A stretch of DNA of 64,000 nt from assembly GCA_025057115.1 (NCBI GenBank), contig JANWWZ010000004.1, positions 142,910 to 206,909 on the forward strand, in the 5' to 3' direction. The translations under genes and the position numbers were made by a program. Below are positions 7,880-17,088 of this stretch, in pieces (positions within the stretch are counted from its first letter, which is position 1; the number at the start of each line of letters is the position of its first letter). This DNA comes from Bernardetiaceae bacterium. Lineage in GTDB: Bacteria; Bacteroidota; Bacteroidia; Cytophagales; Thermoflexibacteraceae. The notes under the pieces were generated by a model, which searched no databases, had not been told where the DNA came from, and saw only the letters and a program-made list of their open reading frames with translations.

Positions 7880-9094
7880 TCAAATTTTTAAGCCGTAATT
7901 TTTCAATACTTGGCGCGCTACAACGTACTTATGCACCTCATCAGGTCCGTCGTAAATGCGAGCACCGCGTTCATGGCGATACCAAAAGGCAAGAATAGTG
8001 TCATCAGTAATGCCTAAAGCTCCATGCACTTGAATTGCTCTGTCCAACACTTGCATTAAAGTTTGGGCGACGAAAAATTTAATAGCAGAAATCTGGGCGC
8101 GCATTGCTTGGGCACCATATTGGTCTATGCCCATTGCTGTGTGCAGTACCATAAGGCGGGCAGCATCAATTTGGGCGCGCGATTCAGCAATCCACTGTTG
8201 TACTATTTGTTTGCTGGCGATGGGTTCATTTTCTGTTAGGTTTCTGCTTACAGCATAGCGGCACATGAGGTCAAATGCTCTTTCGCAAATGCCAATCCAA
8301 CGCATGCAGTGGTGAATGCGTCCTGGTCCGAGTCTTTCTTGTGCCAGTTGAAAGCCTTCTCCCTCCTTGCCGATGAGGTATTCCACTGGAACGGTGCAAT
8401 TTTCATAGCGTATTTCGCTGTGGCTCATGTATCCGCTTCCTGTTTCGCCCATGACGGGAATGCGGCGCAAAAAGACAAATCCAGGGGTATCCGTTGGGAC
8501 TAAAATCATGCTAGCACGTCGGTGGGGCGGTGCCTCGGAATTGGTAACAGCCATGACAATGGCAAAGGCAGCCCCTTCTGCTGAAGAAGTAAACCACTTG
8601 TGTCCATTGATGACGTACTGATTGCCAATTTTCTTTGCAGTAGTCGCCAAGCGCACTGGGTTAGAGCCTGCAAATGCTGGCTCAGTCATGGAGAAGCAAG
8701 ACCGAATTTGACCTTTTACCAGAGGCTTGAGGTAGCGCTCTTGTAACATGGCAGAGGCATGCCGTTGTAGCAATTCCATGTTTCCAATGTCGGGGGCTTG
8801 GCAGTTAAAAGCATAATGCCCTAAAGGTGAAGTACCTAAAAGTTGGCTAACCAGACCAAATTCAGTAAGAGTAAGCCCCATGCCTCCATCCTTTTCAGGC
8901 AAATGAGGGGTCCACCATCCAGCTGATTTAACTTTTTGCCGAAGGGTTGCCAGTTCATTCTTTTCTAAATCGGCGAAAGGGCGCGAAAAAAGTAGCTTTT
9001 CCAAAGGATATACCTCTTGATGGAGGAATTCTTCCAGCAGAGGCAAAAAAGACCGAAGGCGCGGCGTAACAAACAAAGAGGGAATCGTTTGCAT
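7880..9094 (-). CDS. Acyl-CoA dehydrogenase, ACAD10/11-like
   Basis: A 404-residue FAD-dependent acyl-CoA dehydrogenase. The flavin/substrate region CFSMTEPAFAGSNP, the HKWFTSSAEGAAFAIVM segment and the C-terminal IYDGPDEVHKYVVARQVL are typical of the ACAD10/11-like branch, in which the RIxDGPDEVH motif occurs. Family members often act on long, branched or hydroxylated acyl-CoAs; the substrate here is not readable. ATG at 9094 is preferred to an in-frame TTG at 9133 because the family N-terminus matches the shorter form. It is followed by sdaAB after 5 bp, so the two are likely one transcript despite unrelated chemistry. Confidence 0.85.
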   Translation of the reverse strand: MQTIPSLFVTPRLRSFLPLLEEFLHQEVYPLEKLLFSRPFADLEKNELATLRQKVKSAGWWTPHLPEKDGGMGLTLTEFGLVSQLLGTSPLGHYAFNCQAPDIGNMELLQRHASAMLQERYLKPLVKGQIRSCFSMTEPAFAGSNPVRLATTAKKIGNQYVINGHKWFTSSAEGAAFAIVMAVTNSEAPPHRRASMILVPTDTPGFVFLRRIPVMGETGSGYMSHSEIRYENCTVPVEYLIGKEGEGFQLAQERLGPGRIHHCMRWIGICERAFDLMCRYAVSRNLTENEPIASKQIVQQWIAESRAQIDAARLMVLHTAMGIDQYGAQAMRAQISAIKFFVAQTLMQVLDRAIQVHGALGITDDTILAFWYRHERGARIYDGPDEVHKYVVARQVLKNYGLKI

Positions 9095-9215
9095 TGCTGT
9101 TTGGAATAACACTTTACCGTACAATCGTAGCAATTGAAACGAGGTTTGAACAGGAATGCCTTTGGCAAAGGCACTCCTTACTTTGGCTTACGCAGACCTG
9201 TTTTTGCTGTTTTTG

Positions 9216-12200
9216 CTAATCTTCATACAGCAGCTCATAGTAGCGTTTGAAAGCCTCTTCGTATTCTTCAAACTTTTTCTTAAAGAATTCGTGGCGCTCT
9301 TTGGCTTTTTGAACGTCTTCGGACTGGATATTAGTAAAGGTTGGGGAAGCTTTTTGAAGAGCAGCAAAAGTATCTGCTAATTTTTTTTGCCGTTCTGCTT
9401 CTTCGGCGTACAAACTGCGGAGTTGGTTGAGCATCACCATGCTGCGATCTTTAAGAGAAGAATGCTGGAAATCGTCTAAATGGTAGCGCAAGAGGTAGTC
9501 GAGGTTTTCTTTGGCGCGCCTGCCTAGGGTATCAGCAAGTCCGTTAGCGCGTTCGTATTCATTAAGAGCGTAAAATAGCTTCGCGTAACGCGGAGTGTAA
9601 TAATCGTAGGGAATAGTTTTGTCTGGGATGAGTTTCAGGCTAGTTTCTAAAATTTCTTTGGCTTTGTCGTCTTGCTTGTCTAGGTAAAACTGCATGGCAA
9701 GGCGATAGTAGGCATTGCGCGTATTAGCGGCGAATTTGCGATATTCCTCATCGTGATACACCTTGGGATTATCAAAACCGCGAAATTGAAACTTCTGAAC
9801 GTTTTGGTACATGACTTCCTTGTTTACCTCGCCTAAATCGCCGCGGTTGTCTGCTCGCACTGGCATGAGGCGGTAGGTCATGCCTTCCATGTGTAGCCAT
9901 TCGCGCAGTTCTATGGCTGTGGTATTGGCGGAGGTATTGTTGAAATAAATAGGTCGCTCCCAATTGTTAGTAGCAATCAGGTCCAGTAGCATTAAATCGC
10001 CCTTGTAGAGAGCTCCCATTCCTGGGCGGAGCCCAAACTCCATGCGGCGCACTACTTTGTGAGCCTTGCCTTTGGGAATCCATGGTTTTTGTGCTAAGGC
10101 AGCGCTATCTACCTCTATGAACACGCGCTTGGTTGGAATAGCCGACGTGGTGCCTCCTCCTTGCAGTTCTACCTGAATGGCGGGATTGTTTTCTTTGACT
10201 AGCTTGAGAAAGTTCTTCAAATTAATTGCTTCGGTCTTGAGGGCGGGATTTTCTACGTAGGGCACAAAGTCGTTCACGCCGCTTTTGTAATTGTCGTAAG
10301 TAAGGCTAAAAGGCAAGGGGTCAGATTGATAAACTTTGCGGCGCATCTGCTCAATGTACCAATCGGTGTTGAAATAACTCAAAACGATAACGCGGACGTC
10401 GGTGCGGAAGTTTTCCACTTCTTGCACGTACCAAAGCGGAAAAGTATCGTTATCGCCTCCAGTAAACAAAATCGCATTGGGGGCACAACTTGCTAGCATG
10501 TTACGGGCTTGGTCCACTGAATGATAGCGCCCTGAGCGATCGTGATTGTCCCATCCTTTCACCCCCATGATAGTAGGCACGACGGAACCGATGACGGTAG
10601 CCACGGCAGTAGCTGGAAAGAGATTTTTTATCAATCGCGTTAGGGCTTCAGCTATGGAGAGCACGCCGAAACCTATCCACATTGCAAAAGCGTAAAAAGA
10701 GCCTACGTAGATGTAGTCCCGCTCGCGGGGTTCTACCGGAGGCGAGTTCATGTATATCACCAGGGCTACACCCATTAAAATGAAAAGCAGCCCTACAAAA
10801 GCAAATCCCTTTTCATCTTTTTTGAGTTGGTAGAGCAAACCAACAATGCCGAGCAGCAAAGGCAGCATGTAAAAGTTATCGCGGGCTTTATCGCGGGCTA
10901 CTTCTTCGGGCAAGCCTCGGGAAGGCGACCAAGGCAACAGCCAGCCTGATTCCTTTTCATCTCCATCGCGGCCGGCGAAGTTCCACAAAAAATAGCGGAA
11001 ATACATATGCCCTATTTGGTAGCGAATCATGTAATACATGTGGTCCCAAAAGGTAGGATCTTTGCCTTCGGGAATGTTTGCCCATTGTCGGTAGAGTTCA
11101 GGATGATCCTCGCTGTTGCTGTACATGCGCGGCAGTAAAATTTCTTTGGTGTACTTAATCTTTAATTTATAGTCATACACTTCGTACTTGTCCTTGCCTT
11201 TGCGGTAAATGGGCTCGCCTTGTTCTACGGATTCGCGCTCAGAAACGAAAGTTCTTCCGTAGAGCAAGGGTCGATCGCCGTACTGCTCGCGTTTGAGGTA
11301 AGAGACAAAGCTCATTACATCGGAAGGATCGTTTTCGTCGATGGGAGGGTTGAAGTTGGAGCGAATAATGATTAGGGCATAGGAGGAATAACCGATGAGA
11401 ATAAAGGCAAAACAAAGCAAGACAGTGTTGAGCAATGGTTTTTGCTCGCGGATAGAGTACCGAATGCCCCATACTAGTGCGGCTATTAAAGCAAAGGCAA
11501 AAAATAAGGCTCCCGATCCGAAGGGCAGCCGCAAGGAATTAACAAAAAATACCTCAAAATCTCCCGCGATGGAAGGCAGTCCAGGGATGATGCCTACCAT
11601 GATAACCCCAATAATGAAAAGCCCCACTGCAAGGGTTGCAAATACTCCTCTTTCACTGGGCCTGGGGTATTTTTTGAAGTAGTAAATAAGGGCCAAAGCG
11701 GGAATGGTCACTAAGTTGAGCAAATGAACCCCTATGGAAAGCCCCATGATGTAGGCTATTAAAATCAACCAGCGGTTTTCTTCTGCTTCATCGCTGAGGG
11801 TTTCCCACTTGAGCATTGCCCAAACTACTACGGCTGTAAAAAAAGATGACATGCCGTAGACTTCTGCCTCTACAGCCGAAAACCAGAAGGAATCGGAAAA
11901 AGTATAAGCAAGTGAACCGATGGCAGCTGATGCCAGCAAGCCAAAGGTCTGGACAGGGGTAGGGGTGTCCGTAGGATTGAGCCCCATCATTTTGCGCCCC
12001 AGCAAAGTCATTGACCAGAACATAAACAAAATGGTCAAGGCACTGCTGAGGGCAGAGAGCATATTGATCCAAAAAGCAACTTTTAAGTTATCTCCCAATG
12101 CAAGGAAGGAGAACATCCGTCCTAACATCAAAAACAGGGGTGCGCCAGGGGGATGAGGTACCATCAACTTGTAAGAAACTGCTATAAACTCGCCGCAGTC

Positions 12201-12299
12201 CCAGAAACTAGCCGTATCTTCTACCGTAAGTCCATACACCGTAAATGCTACCAAGAAAACGACCCAGCCAGTTGCATTGTTAAGTGTCTTATAGTTCAT
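9216..12299 (-). CDS. DUF2723 multispanning membrane protein (TMEM260-like GT-C glycosyltransferase candidate)
   Basis: A 1027-residue integral membrane protein. The N-terminal half holds many hydrophobic helices. The first extracytoplasmic loop carries FWDCGEFIAVSY and VPHPPGAPLF, the DUF2723 signature with acidic residues where GT-C transferases place catalytic Asp/Glu. The C-terminal third is soluble, with a conserved GGDNDTFPLWYVQE block and helical tail (TPR-like, then coiled coil near residues 960-1027). Human TMEM260, a DUF2723 protein, is an O-mannosyltransferase, so a protein or lipid glycosylation role at the inner membrane is a reasonable inference. Bacteroidota proteins of this length are common and uncharacterised. 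It stands alone; no glycan genes flank it. Confidence 0.85.
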   Translation of the reverse strand: MNYKTLNNATGWVVFLVAFTVYGLTVEDTASFWDCGEFIAVSYKLMVPHPPGAPLFLMLGRMFSFLALGDNLKVAFWINMLSALSSALTILFMFWSMTLLGRKMMGLNPTDTPTPVQTFGLLASAAIGSLAYTFSDSFWFSAVEAEVYGMSSFFTAVVVWAMLKWETLSDEAEENRWLILIAYIMGLSIGVHLLNLVTIPALALIYYFKKYPRPSERGVFATLAVGLFIIGVIMVGIIPGLPSIAGDFEVFFVNSLRLPFGSGALFFAFALIAALVWGIRYSIREQKPLLNTVLLCFAFILIGYSSYALIIIRSNFNPPIDENDPSDVMSFVSYLKREQYGDRPLLYGRTFVSERESVEQGEPIYRKGKDKYEVYDYKLKIKYTKEILLPRMYSNSEDHPELYRQWANIPEGKDPTFWDHMYYMIRYQIGHMYFRYFLWNFAGRDGDEKESGWLLPWSPSRGLPEEVARDKARDNFYMLPLLLGIVGLLYQLKKDEKGFAFVGLLFILMGVALVIYMNSPPVEPRERDYIYVGSFYAFAMWIGFGVLSIAEALTRLIKNLFPATAVATVIGSVVPTIMGVKGWDNHDRSGRYHSVDQARNMLASCAPNAILFTGGDNDTFPLWYVQEVENFRTDVRVIVLSYFNTDWYIEQMRRKVYQSDPLPFSLTYDNYKSGVNDFVPYVENPALKTEAINLKNFLKLVKENNPAIQVELQGGGTTSAIPTKRVFIEVDSAALAQKPWIPKGKAHKVVRRMEFGLRPGMGALYKGDLMLLDLIATNNWERPIYFNNTSANTTAIELREWLHMEGMTYRLMPVRADNRGDLGEVNKEVMYQNVQKFQFRGFDNPKVYHDEEYRKFAANTRNAYYRLAMQFYLDKQDDKAKEILETSLKLIPDKTIPYDYYTPRYAKLFYALNEYERANGLADTLGRRAKENLDYLLRYHLDDFQHSSLKDRSMVMLNQLRSLYAEEAERQKKLADTFAALQKASPTFTNIQSEDVQKAKERHEFFKKKFEEYEEAFKRYYELLYED

Positions 12300-12400
12300 T
12301 TTTCGCTTGGTTTATAGAAAAAAACTCACGCAGCAAATATTCCGCTGCTGTGCTTTCTATCGCGAAACTACAACGATTTTTCTGAATACGGCATGGGGTT

Positions 12401-13717
12401 CTACTTTTCATAGTACTGCATTAGGAAGTTTTTGAAAGTGGCAAAGTCCTTAGGCAGGGGGATGGACAATTTGGGCAGTGTCATTAAATGTTGAAGCCGT
12501 TCAGGGACGGTGGGCGTTTGCCCCAGCGTTTGAGTTACTACCTCGCTAAACTTCACTGGGTGCGCTGTTTCTAGAATAATCCCCACAGCATTGGCAGGTT
12601 GGTATTCTTGACAAAAGGCTTCCCATGCCAGATATCCCACTGCGCCGTGAGGGTCCATCATATAGCCATACTGTTGGTACACTCGGCGCATAGCTTGGCG
12701 AGTTTGTTCATCAGTAAAAGCATAGCCGTACAGGTTTTGCCGCATGGCTTCCCAGGTCGGGAACCATTCCGCCAGGCGTGCAAAGTTACTCGGATTGCCA
12801 ACGTCCATTGCATTAGAAATAGTGGGTATAGAGGGGCGCGGCTCGTACTTTCCCGTTTGCAAATATCTAGGTACCACGTCGTTGACATTAGTGGCAGCTA
12901 TAAAACCCGCAACAGGCAGCCCCATTTGGCGGGCAAGAACTCCTGCTGTAAGGTTGCCAAAATTCCCACTGGGAACGACAAAGTATATCTTCTCCTGCTT
13001 TCTTGTCCGAACTGCTTGTGCCCAAGCATATACGTAATAAAAGGCTTGTGGAATAAGCCTTGAAATGTTAATGGAATTTGCTGAGGAAAGCCTCAACTTT
13101 TGGTTGAGTTCTTTGTCCAAAAATGCTTGTTTTACAAGAGCTTGGCAGTGGTCAAAGGTGCCATCGATCTCCAAAGCAGTAATGTTTCGCCCTAACGTAG
13201 CAAACTGCTTTTCTTGAAAGGGGCTTACTTTTCCTTTGGGGTATAACACAGCTACGGTGATGCCTTCTACTCCTAAAAAGCCGTGAGCCACAGCGCTGCC
13301 CGTATCTCCTGAGGTGGCTACTAAAATGTGCAATGGACGTCCGTCACCAGGCAGGAAGTATGACATTGCTTGCGCCATAAACCTTGCCCCAAAGTCTTTG
13401 AAAGCTAACGTAGGACCGTGAAATAACTCTAAGATGCCTGTTTGCTGAGAAAGCCATACTACTGGTGCATCAAACCCCAGCGTTTTTTGCACCATGCGCC
13501 TTAACTCTTCAGGGGGAATATCTTCTCCTAATAAAGCGGAGGCAACCCCGTAGGCAATTTCTTCAAAAGAAAGCGAAGGCAATTGTTCGATGAATTGGCT
13601 TGAGAGTTGGGGCAAGCGCTCAGGCATGTAGAGCCCGTTGTCTTCTGGCAATCCTTTTAATACTGCTTCGGCAAGGCTAACCAAAGGGGATTGGCGGCGT
13701 GTACTGTAGTAGCGCAC
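12401..13717 (-). CDS. thrC: Threonine synthase
   Basis: ThrC converts O-phosphohomoserine to L-threonine with PLP. The 438-residue protein begins MRYYSTR, the usual N-terminus of the family. The PLP lysine is Lys107 in GPTLAFKDFGARF, and the phosphate-binding region SGDTGSAVAHGF follows. The start is GTG at 13717: an in-frame TAG lies six codons upstream with no ATG, GTG or TTG between, so the start is effectively fixed. The matching homoserine kinase gene (thrB) lies 46 kb away at 59.8 kb rather than beside it. The gene is divergent from the flavoprotein gene at 13757, leaving 39 bp for both promoters. Confidence 0.94.
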   Translation of the reverse strand: MRYYSTRRQSPLVSLAEAVLKGLPEDNGLYMPERLPQLSSQFIEQLPSLSFEEIAYGVASALLGEDIPPEELRRMVQKTLGFDAPVVWLSQQTGILELFHGPTLAFKDFGARFMAQAMSYFLPGDGRPLHILVATSGDTGSAVAHGFLGVEGITVAVLYPKGKVSPFQEKQFATLGRNITALEIDGTFDHCQALVKQAFLDKELNQKLRLSSANSINISRLIPQAFYYVYAWAQAVRTRKQEKIYFVVPSGNFGNLTAGVLARQMGLPVAGFIAATNVNDVVPRYLQTGKYEPRPSIPTISNAMDVGNPSNFARLAEWFPTWEAMRQNLYGYAFTDEQTRQAMRRVYQQYGYMMDPHGAVGYLAWEAFCQEYQPANAVGIILETAHPVKFSEVVTQTLGQTPTVPERLQHLMTLPKLSIPLPKDFATFKNFLMQYYEK

Positions 13718-13756
13718 TTTGAAAAAGTTTATCTACTTTGGCGCAAAAGTAACTCA

Positions 13757-14806
13757 ATGGCGCATTATCTCATCATAGGGCAAGGCATTGCAGGAACGGT
13801 GCTTGCTTACACGTTGCTTCAGCGTGGACATCAGGTTCAAATTATTGACAACGACCAACCACAAACAGCTTCCAAAGTAGCTGCGGGGCTTTTTAATCCC
13901 GTAACGGGCTATCGCATGGTCAAAACGTGGCTCGCTGACCAACTCTTTCCATTTCTGCAGGCGTTTTACCCCGCTTTAGAGGCGTACCTGGAAGCAAAAT
14001 TTTTTTACCCCTTGCCCATGTACCGACCTTTCGAGTCCGTCGCTCAGCAAAATGAAGTTTTAGCAGAAATATCAGACGAAAAATTTGCCGCTTATGTAGA
14101 AAAAACCTTCTTCCCTAACGAATATGGCAAAAAAATTAAGGATCCTTTCGGAGGAGTGTTGCTCAAAAAAAGCGGCTATGTAAACTTGCCCGTGATGCTA
14201 TCCGCTGCGCGAAAAAAATGGCAAGCCGATAATATTCTCCACAATGCAACATTTTCAGAAGCGCAAGTAGAATTGGACAAAGAAAAAGTGCACTATCAGG
14301 GCATGGCAGTTGATTATTTAGTTTTATGTCGTGGCTGGCAGGAAACCCAGAGTTCATGGTTTGCACTCCCTTTTCGACCTGTGAAAGGAGAAATACTACA
14401 GGTGCGATTTACGGATGAAACATATGGGCACATCATCAACCGAAGTTGTTGGATTTTGCCTCAACCTGACCAATCTTATCGCATCGGAGCAACGTATTAT
14501 CCGCAGGATGTGAGTTTGGAACCTTCTTTAAAAGGTAGGCAAGAACTCACCGCTAAACTGCATTCTTTAACTGGTGCTAAGTGGGAGATTATGGGTCACT
14601 TAGCTGGCGTTCGCCCTGCCACCTTTGACCGACGTCCTTTCATCGGCTTGCATCCAGTTTATCGGCGCGTATGCATCTTTAATGGATTGGGCTCTAAAGG
14701 TGTTTCCCTAGCCCCTTACTTTGCTGCCGTATTGGCTGATTTTTTGGAAGGGAAAACGCAATTCTTGCCCAAAGAAGTAGATATTGCTCGTTGTGGTAGG
14801 ATTTGA
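13757..14806 (+). CDS. DAO-family FAD-dependent oxidoreductase
   Basis: A 349-residue flavoprotein of the D-amino-acid oxidase/glycine oxidase fold. The FAD-binding motif LIIGQGIAGTVLAYTLLQRG is at residues 5-24, and the C-terminal flavin segment is NGLGSKGVSLAPYFAAVLAD. RPATFDRRPFIG matches the C-terminal substrate region of this fold. Substrate is unknown; amine or amino acid oxidation is the family activity. ATG at 13757 places the Rossmann motif near the N-terminus; a GTG-initiated extension from 13691 would overlap the divergent thrC start and is unlikely. It shares a 39-bp divergent promoter region with thrC. Confidence 0.82.
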   Translation: MAHYLIIGQGIAGTVLAYTLLQRGHQVQIIDNDQPQTASKVAAGLFNPVTGYRMVKTWLADQLFPFLQAFYPALEAYLEAKFFYPLPMYRPFESVAQQNEVLAEISDEKFAAYVEKTFFPNEYGKKIKDPFGGVLLKKSGYVNLPVMLSAARKKWQADNILHNATFSEAQVELDKEKVHYQGMAVDYLVLCRGWQETQSSWFALPFRPVKGEILQVRFTDETYGHIINRSCWILPQPDQSYRIGATYYPQDVSLEPSLKGRQELTAKLHSLTGAKWEIMGHLAGVRPATFDRRPFIGLHPVYRRVCIFNGLGSKGVSLAPYFAAVLADFLEGKTQFLPKEVDIARCGRI

Positions 14807-14823
14807 ATGTTGTTCTTGCTAAA

Positions 14824-14857
14824 GAAGGGATAACAAGTAACTAACTCGTTGCCCTTC
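14824..14857 (+). terminator. Hairpin after the DAO-family gene (possible terminator, no T-run)
   Basis: GAAGGG pairs with CCCTTC, and the inner AACAAG/CTCGTT extends the stem with one mismatch. It begins 18 bp after the stop codon. No T-run follows, so it may be a processing end rather than an intrinsic terminator. Confidence 0.3.
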
Positions 14858-14920
14858 TCCCAAAGTGGCAGTGGCGTCAAGAAAAAACGGCGCGGCTTAT
14901 GCTAGATTAGCGAAAAATTC

Positions 14921-14949
14921 TTGACTAAGCAGTTTGTTTTGCGTATTTT
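14921..14949 (+). promoter_or_regulatory. Candidate promoter for the DAHP synthase/chorismate mutase gene
   Basis: TTGACT (14921-14926), a 17-bp spacer and TATTTT (14944-14949, continuing GG) resemble both the classical -35/-10 pair and the Bacteroidota TTG / TAnnTTTG pattern. It is about 95 bp ahead of the ATG. Confidence 0.4.
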
Positions 14950-15043
14950 GGCTCAATTTTAACAACTTTGCAAAGAGGTGCGTTTTTATATAGAGAAACG
15001 TTAGCCAAACAACATTTTAGCCGCGTAGTTGATAATTTTTGCT

Positions 15044-16150
15044 ATGAAAATTGAACCTTTGGAAAATTGGGGCATGCCCTCGACAGCGGAGATAGAAGTG
15101 GCAGTAGCCAGCCGCAAAAAGCCTTTCATCATTGCAGGTCCTTGCAGTGCAGAAACGCCAGAGCAGTTATTGGAAACCTGTAGAGCTCTGGCTCACACGG
15201 GAATTAATGCTCTTCGCGCAGGAATTTGGAAGCCTCGCACGCGACCCAACAGCTTTGAAGGAGTAGGAGAAATAGGGCTACAATGGTTTAAAGAGGTGCG
15301 CGATGAACTAGGCATTCCCATCGCTACCGAAGTGGCAACGGCAACCCATGTAGAGCTGGCTCTCAAGTACGGAGTGGACCTCCTCTGGATTGGCGCTCGC
15401 AGTACAGTCAATCCCTTTACTGTCCAAGAAATAGCCGATGCCCTGCGCGGAGTGGATATTCCCGTCATAGTTAAAAATCCGCTTAATCCAGAATTAGCTT
15501 TGTGGATAGGAGCTCTAGAGCGAGTGGCTAATGCAGGAATTACAAAGCTGGCAGCCATGCATCGGGGCTTTTCTACCTTTGAAAAGACAAAATACCGCAA
15601 TCAACCTATGTGGCAAGTGGCAATAGAGCTGCGCAGCCAAATGCCTGAACTTCCCTTGTTCTTTGACCCTAGCCATACTGGAGGCAAACGCGAGTACATC
15701 TATCCCCTTGCACAAAAAGCTCTCGACCTAGACTACGATGGACTCATGATAGAAGCCCACATCGACCCTGATAAGGCATGGAGCGATGCAGCCCAACAAG
15801 TTACCCCAGCCATGTTTGCCCAGATCCTTGGTCAGCTAAAAATTCGCGAGGCGACTTCTGATAACGTAGAATTTCAAAATGCAATAGAGGAAATGCGCAG
15901 CAAAATCGATGCGATAGATAGAGAAATTGTGGAATTGCTAGCTGCGCGAATGAACATTGTTGAAAAACTAGGTGTTTACAAGCGCGAAAACAACGTGGCA
16001 GCCTTTCAAGTAGATAGATGGATTAAAATTTTCCAGTCTCGTCCAGAGTGGGGGCAAAAAATGGGCTTGAACAAAGATTTTGTAGGGCTTGTCTTTAAAG
16101 TTATTCACGATGAGTCCATTCGCATCCAAACTGCTAAAATAAGCGATTAA
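15044..16150 (+). CDS. aroG: Bifunctional DAHP synthase / chorismate mutase
   Basis: A 368-residue fusion. Residues 1 to about 265 are a type I-beta DAHP synthase, condensing phosphoenolpyruvate and erythrose 4-phosphate at the entry of the shikimate pathway: IIAGPCSAET (29-38), GIWKPRTRPNSFEG, LWIGARSTVNPF, VKNPLNPE and FDPSHTGGKREY are diagnostic. Residues from about 275 form an AroQ chorismate mutase (IDAIDREIVELLAARM ... KRENNVAAFQVDR). In this fusion the mutase domain usually gives prephenate or chorismate feedback control. ATG at 15044 is chosen over a TTG at 15029. aroB is 9 kb upstream. The symbol follows common use for this fusion (also called aroF or aroA(G)). Confidence 0.92.
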   Translation: MKIEPLENWGMPSTAEIEVAVASRKKPFIIAGPCSAETPEQLLETCRALAHTGINALRAGIWKPRTRPNSFEGVGEIGLQWFKEVRDELGIPIATEVATATHVELALKYGVDLLWIGARSTVNPFTVQEIADALRGVDIPVIVKNPLNPELALWIGALERVANAGITKLAAMHRGFSTFEKTKYRNQPMWQVAIELRSQMPELPLFFDPSHTGGKREYIYPLAQKALDLDYDGLMIEAHIDPDKAWSDAAQQVTPAMFAQILGQLKIREATSDNVEFQNAIEEMRSKIDAIDREIVELLAARMNIVEKLGVYKRENNVAAFQVDRWIKIFQSRPEWGQKMGLNKDFVGLVFKVIHDESIRIQTAKISD

Positions 16151-16262
16151 GCCTGTGCGCTCTTCTGCTCAATAGCAATCCACTTCGAATACAACCCTTG
16201 CTTTCATAGTACTTGCGCAAGCAGTAGCTTCTTTAGGGTGGTAATCCTTCGCGAAAGGGTAA

Positions 16263-16271
16263 TATTTTTGC
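16263..16271 (+). promoter_or_regulatory. Candidate -7 element ahead of the secreted protein at 16361
   Basis: TATTTTTGC matches the Bacteroidota -7 consensus TAnnTTTGC exactly, but no clear TTTG is found 19-21 nt upstream. It is 90 bp from the proposed start. Confidence 0.28.
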
Positions 16272-16360
16272 GCTTAGTTCCGTAAAACGACCCTGTTAGG
16301 TGGAGGCAAGTATAAAAGCACTTATTTTGCGGCAAAAAATTGAGGGGAAGCAAAGTTTGC

Positions 16361-17011
16361 ATGCACTGGATCAATACATGGGCTCTAAAAGGGCTGCTAC
16401 TGCTTGCCATACAAGTACAAGGGCAGACCTTTTCACGCGACATGTGGCACGAGGGAGAAGCCAATTTGTTTTCAGGAGAAACCCTGCGCGGAAAACTGAA
16501 GTATGATTTGGACAACAATTCTTTACAGATAAGTACAGCGGGAGTAGTGCGCTCGTTCAGCTCGTATCAAGTAGAATCCTTTGAAATATTTGATGAGCTT
16601 CAAAAAGTGCCTCGCACATTTTTTACCTTGCCATACCGAAAGTCGGGCAATTATGAAGCACCTTTCTTTTTTGAGCTGCTGTATGAAGGTAAAAAACTCA
16701 CCTTGCTCAATCGCGAAGTGTTCGTACAACGCATCATAAGTGGTCCTACGATGTGGGGATGGTGGGGACCTCGCGTAGCGATGGGCACTACTACCGTCCA
16801 AGCAGATAGTTACTACTTGCTAGATATGCAAAAAGAACAAGTGATTAAAGTAGGTCAGCAGCGTTCTGATTGGCTGGCGTTAATGAAGGATTTTCGCGAT
16901 GAAATGAATGAGTTTATACGAACCAATAAACTCTCCTTCACTCAAAGAGCAGATGTACTGAAAATCATTGCCTATTACGATCAGCTTGTTCAAACTACAA
17001 CAACTAAGTAA
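16361..17011 (+). CDS. Secreted protein of unknown function
   Basis: A 216-residue exported protein. The N-terminus (MHWINTWALKGLLLLAIQVQ, then GQ) reads as a signal peptide cleaved near residue 21-22. The mature region starts with FSRDMWHEGEANLFSGETLR and is beta-rich for about 80 residues, followed by FELLYEGKKLTLLNREVF and a WGWWGPRV segment. It ends in a charged helical stretch (FRDEMNEFIRTNKLSFTQRA). Proteins with this layout (a short stored-value or surface-layer beta domain and helical tail) are common Bacteroidota hypotheticals; I do not recognise a named family. ATG at 16361 is chosen because it opens the signal peptide; a TTG at 16340 is less likely. Confidence 0.6.
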   Translation: MHWINTWALKGLLLLAIQVQGQTFSRDMWHEGEANLFSGETLRGKLKYDLDNNSLQISTAGVVRSFSSYQVESFEIFDELQKVPRTFFTLPYRKSGNYEAPFFFELLYEGKKLTLLNREVFVQRIISGPTMWGWWGPRVAMGTTTVQADSYYLLDMQKEQVIKVGQQRSDWLALMKDFRDEMNEFIRTNKLSFTQRADVLKIIAYYDQLVQTTTTK

Positions 17012-17036
17012 AGCAAAAAAAAAAAAACTACTAACT

Positions 17037-17062
17037 TATTGATATATGAAAATATGTTAATA
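17037..17062. promoter_or_regulatory. Candidate ArsR operator ahead of the sulfide-module regulator gene
   Basis: TATTGATATAT and ATATGTTAATA form an imperfect inverted repeat (9 of 11 pairs) around GAAA, ending 26 bp before the regulator's ATG. The inner half (ATATGAnnATAT) recurs ahead of the quinone oxidoreductase gene at 18955-18975. ArsR proteins typically bind AT-rich dyads overlapping their own promoters. Confidence 0.5.
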
Positions 17063-17088
17063 CATTTGCGGCAACGTTGAACTTAGTC

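Noticed and set aside
12599..13063. A 154-residue open frame antisense to thrC
   Set aside because: It lies wholly inside the well-supported thrC gene on the opposite strand, has no recognisable domain, and its composition follows from thrC codon use.
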